Assembly (NCBI GenBank): GCA_030525825.1
Contig: JAUNDZ010000002.1
Span: 1 to 64,000, forward strand
DNA from: Moraxella sp.
GTDB lineage: Bacteria; Pseudomonadota; Gammaproteobacteria; Pseudomonadales; Moraxellaceae
Direction: 5' to 3'
Length of the DNA stretch: 64,000 nucleotides
Below, in pieces: positions 63,819 to 64,000 of the stretch. Each line of letters opens with the position of its first letter. Position 1 is the first letter of the stretch. The position numbers and the translations under genes were made by a program. The notes below the pieces were generated by a model, which worked only from the letters and a program-made list of their open reading frames with translations, had not been told where the DNA came from and did no database searches.

Positions 63819-63896
63819 TGGTAAATTTTTCCAAAAAGTTTTAAAATAACGACTTTAACTGATTTTATTTTATCTATTATTTTTTGAGAATGCGTC

Positions 63897-64000
63897 ATGT
63901 CCGTCTATACCCACCTATCTGATGATGAATTTTTTGCGTTTTGCGGTTTGTTTGGTTTGACCTTTAAAAGTGCTACCCCCATCACCCAAGGCATCAAAAA
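63897..64000 (+). CDS. thrB: Homoserine kinase, N-terminal end (partial)
   Basis: The frame from ATG 63897 gives MSVYTHLSDDEFFAFCGLF and then TFKSATPITQGIK before the window ends. SVYTHLSDDEF is the start of the Pseudomonas-type homoserine kinase (the phosphotransferase-fold form), and the TPITQGIK segment corresponds to its early nucleotide-binding region. It phosphorylates homoserine in threonine synthesis. Only about 34 residues are visible. Confidence 0.85.
   Translation, partial: MSVYTHLSDDEFFAFCGLFGLTFKSATPITQGIK

Overview
The window looks like a chromosomal segment of a Moraxellaceae bacterium, most likely a Moraxella species. This rests on overall protein character, moderate GC, the type IV pilus block pilB-pilC-pilD-coaE, the block initiator tRNA-rimP-nusA-infB-rbfA-truB-rpsO-pnp, and a heme oxygenase of the bacterial pathogen type. 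No database search was possible, so the genus is an inference. The window opens inside a 4-hydroxyphenylpyruvate dioxygenase gene and ends inside a homoserine kinase gene.

Layout. (1) 1-5.9 kb: phenylalanine/tyrosine catabolism: hpd end, a VOC-fold protein, a fumarylacetoacetate hydrolase, an NhaC-type antiporter, maiA, and the opposing phhA-phhB pair. Together they would convert Phe to Tyr to fumarate plus acetoacetate; homogentisate dioxygenase and the aminotransferase are not in view. (2) 6.2-10.4 kb: a phospholipase D/cardiolipin synthase-type enzyme, then scoA-scoB and an acetyl-CoA acetyltransferase, which would activate and cleave the acetoacetate from region 1. (3) 10.5-24.3 kb: mixed housekeeping and envelope genes: small lipoprotein, a small membrane protein with a degenerate copy beside it, ettA, an EF-hand membrane protein, a frameshifted multi-TM channel-like gene, an FKBP lipoprotein, an aromatic-acid type MFS carrier, argA, an isochorismatase-fold hydrolase, a patatin lipoprotein, recG and a frameshifted GNAT gene. 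(4) 24.3-28.7 kb: an RND efflux adaptor and pump. (5) 28.7-33.7 kb: coaE-pilD-pilC-pilB, read leftward. (6) 33.9-45.7 kb: tpiA, secG, tRNA-Leu, initiator tRNA, then the transcription/translation block rimP-nusA-infB-rbfA-truB, an outer-membrane barrel protein, rpsO and pnp. (7) 45.8-49.1 kb: an A+T-rich restriction-modification cassette with a PLD-fold endonuclease and two m5C methyltransferases. (8) 49.2-58.6 kb: heme oxygenase with a candidate Fur site, a DUF454 protein, upp, a PTS IIC-like protein, glmU, an NCS1-type permease, pgpA, a small RelA/SpoT-fold protein, thiL and nusB. (9) 58.7-64 kb: ribH, hisF, a glutamate/aspartate-type ABC transporter (binding protein, two permeases, ATPase) and the start of thrB.

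The most unusual signals are RNA-level or lineage-specific. The rpsO leader can fold as an H-type pseudoknot. The 156-nt nusA-infB spacer contains a 10-nt anti-Shine-Dalgarno segment displayed in a hairpin loop. A giant nested inverted repeat lies between rpsO and pnp. The broken GNAT gene has its frame change exactly at an A_AAA_AAG slippery heptamer. A small RelA/SpoT-type protein with its key residues intact sits between thiL and pgpA. No insertion sequence, prophage, CRISPR array or rRNA operon was seen.
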